Shown here piece by piece: positions 33,788 through 33,916 of a stretch of DNA of 33,916 bases (position 1 is its first letter; every line of letters begins with the position of its first letter). The stretch spans positions 1-33,916 of the forward strand of contig WGLV01000060.1 in NCBI GenBank assembly GCA_016125385.1, in the 5' to 3' direction. Below the pieces are notes generated by a model. It ran no database searches and was not told the DNA's origin. It saw only the letters and a program-made list of their open reading frames with translations. The position numbers and the translations under genes are program-made. Origin of the DNA: a bacterium (GTDB taxonomy: Bacteria; Hinthialibacterota; Hinthialibacteria; Hinthialibacterales; Hinthialibacteraceae).

Positions 33788-33916
33788 CTATCCGTGGGCA
33801 TAGAAAACAGCGTGATGCAATGAGTTTTTGATTTTTTGCATGGTTTGCTTTTGGGACGCGGGGTCCACGAAGCGGGAGAAATTCTTGGGTTGAATCGCGA
33901 GTCCCCAAAGGTGCAT
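33788..33916 (-). CDS. Partial CDS, C-terminal 42 residues, function unknown
   Basis: An open minus-strand frame enters from the right edge and ends at TAG 33788-33790. The visible product begins MHLWGLAIQPKNFSRFV, with the first Met in frame at the very edge, and ends LHHAVFYAHG. A terminator stem begins 12 bases after the stop on this strand, which supports a real gene end. The fragment is too short to assign a family, and the true start may lie outside the window. Confidence 0.45.
   Translation of the reverse strand: MHLWGLAIQPKNFSRFVDPASQKQTMQKIKNSLHHAVFYAHG

Noticed and set aside
33638-33823. 61-codon plus-strand frame after lpdA
   Set aside because: Contains the bidirectional terminator hairpin and no recognisable motif.
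1-33916. CRISPR arrays, tRNA or rRNA genes, insertion sequences and prophage genes
   Set aside because: Looked for and not seen: no regular repeats, no tRNA-like cloverleaf noticed in the gaps, and no transposase or integrase motifs in any frame.

Overview
The window is a moderately GC-rich (roughly 55-60% by eye), densely coded bacterial chromosome segment with about 30 genes in short operons on both strands. There are no rRNA or tRNA genes, CRISPR arrays, insertion sequences or phage genes. The gene content suggests an uncultured Gram-negative-like lineage outside the well-studied Proteobacteria. It has a lipobox TPR lipoprotein, MEP-pathway isoprenoid synthesis with a long plant/cyanobacterial-type IspH, a MASE3 sensor, a ferredoxin-type sulfite reductase and three bacterial microcompartment (BMC) vertex genes. 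I cannot name the phylum from sequence alone.

Layout. 1-932 (-): a CheY-like receiver and a CheC-type phosphatase, more AT-rich than the rest, with a probable 3' frameshift in the phosphatase. 1450-3100 (+): acpS and a dicarboxylate/amino-acid:cation symporter. 3309-6946 (+): a TPR lipoprotein, a BchE-like radical SAM enzyme and an orphan IspG-type [4Fe-4S] domain protein. 6922-9228 (-): a VOC-fold protein, a membrane-anchored SGNH hydrolase and a PPOX-fold protein. 9498-10256 (+): a cytidylate-kinase-like ATPase. 10294-15543 (-): a MASE3 membrane protein, a 1077-residue GT39-type glycosyltransferase with a large beta-rich tail, and a multi-zinc-ribbon protein. 15914-16906 (+) is an unknown protein whose 3' end and terminator lie inside the convergent asnB (16836-18764, -).

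18995-20455 (+) is the most distinctive locus: an N-acetylglutamate-synthase-like acetyltransferase translationally coupled to three tandem, mutually divergent BMC pentamer genes, with no hexamer shell gene or cargo enzyme nearby. 20584-25308 (-): two small membrane proteins, ispH, a STAS-domain protein, a membrane protein with a beta-rich C-terminal domain, and a gamma-carbonic-anhydrase-like protein. 25354-27054 (-): sulfite reductase. 27803-33551 (+): sucA-sucB-lpdA, the complete 2-oxoglutarate dehydrogenase complex of the TCA cycle, preceded by a roughly 500-base leader that holds a strong intrinsic terminator. A partial minus-strand CDS runs off the right edge.

The best candidates for something undescribed are the coupled acetyltransferase plus triple BMC-vertex operon, the stand-alone IspG Fe-S domain with exact ligand spacing but no TIM barrel, and the terminator-containing leader in front of sucA.
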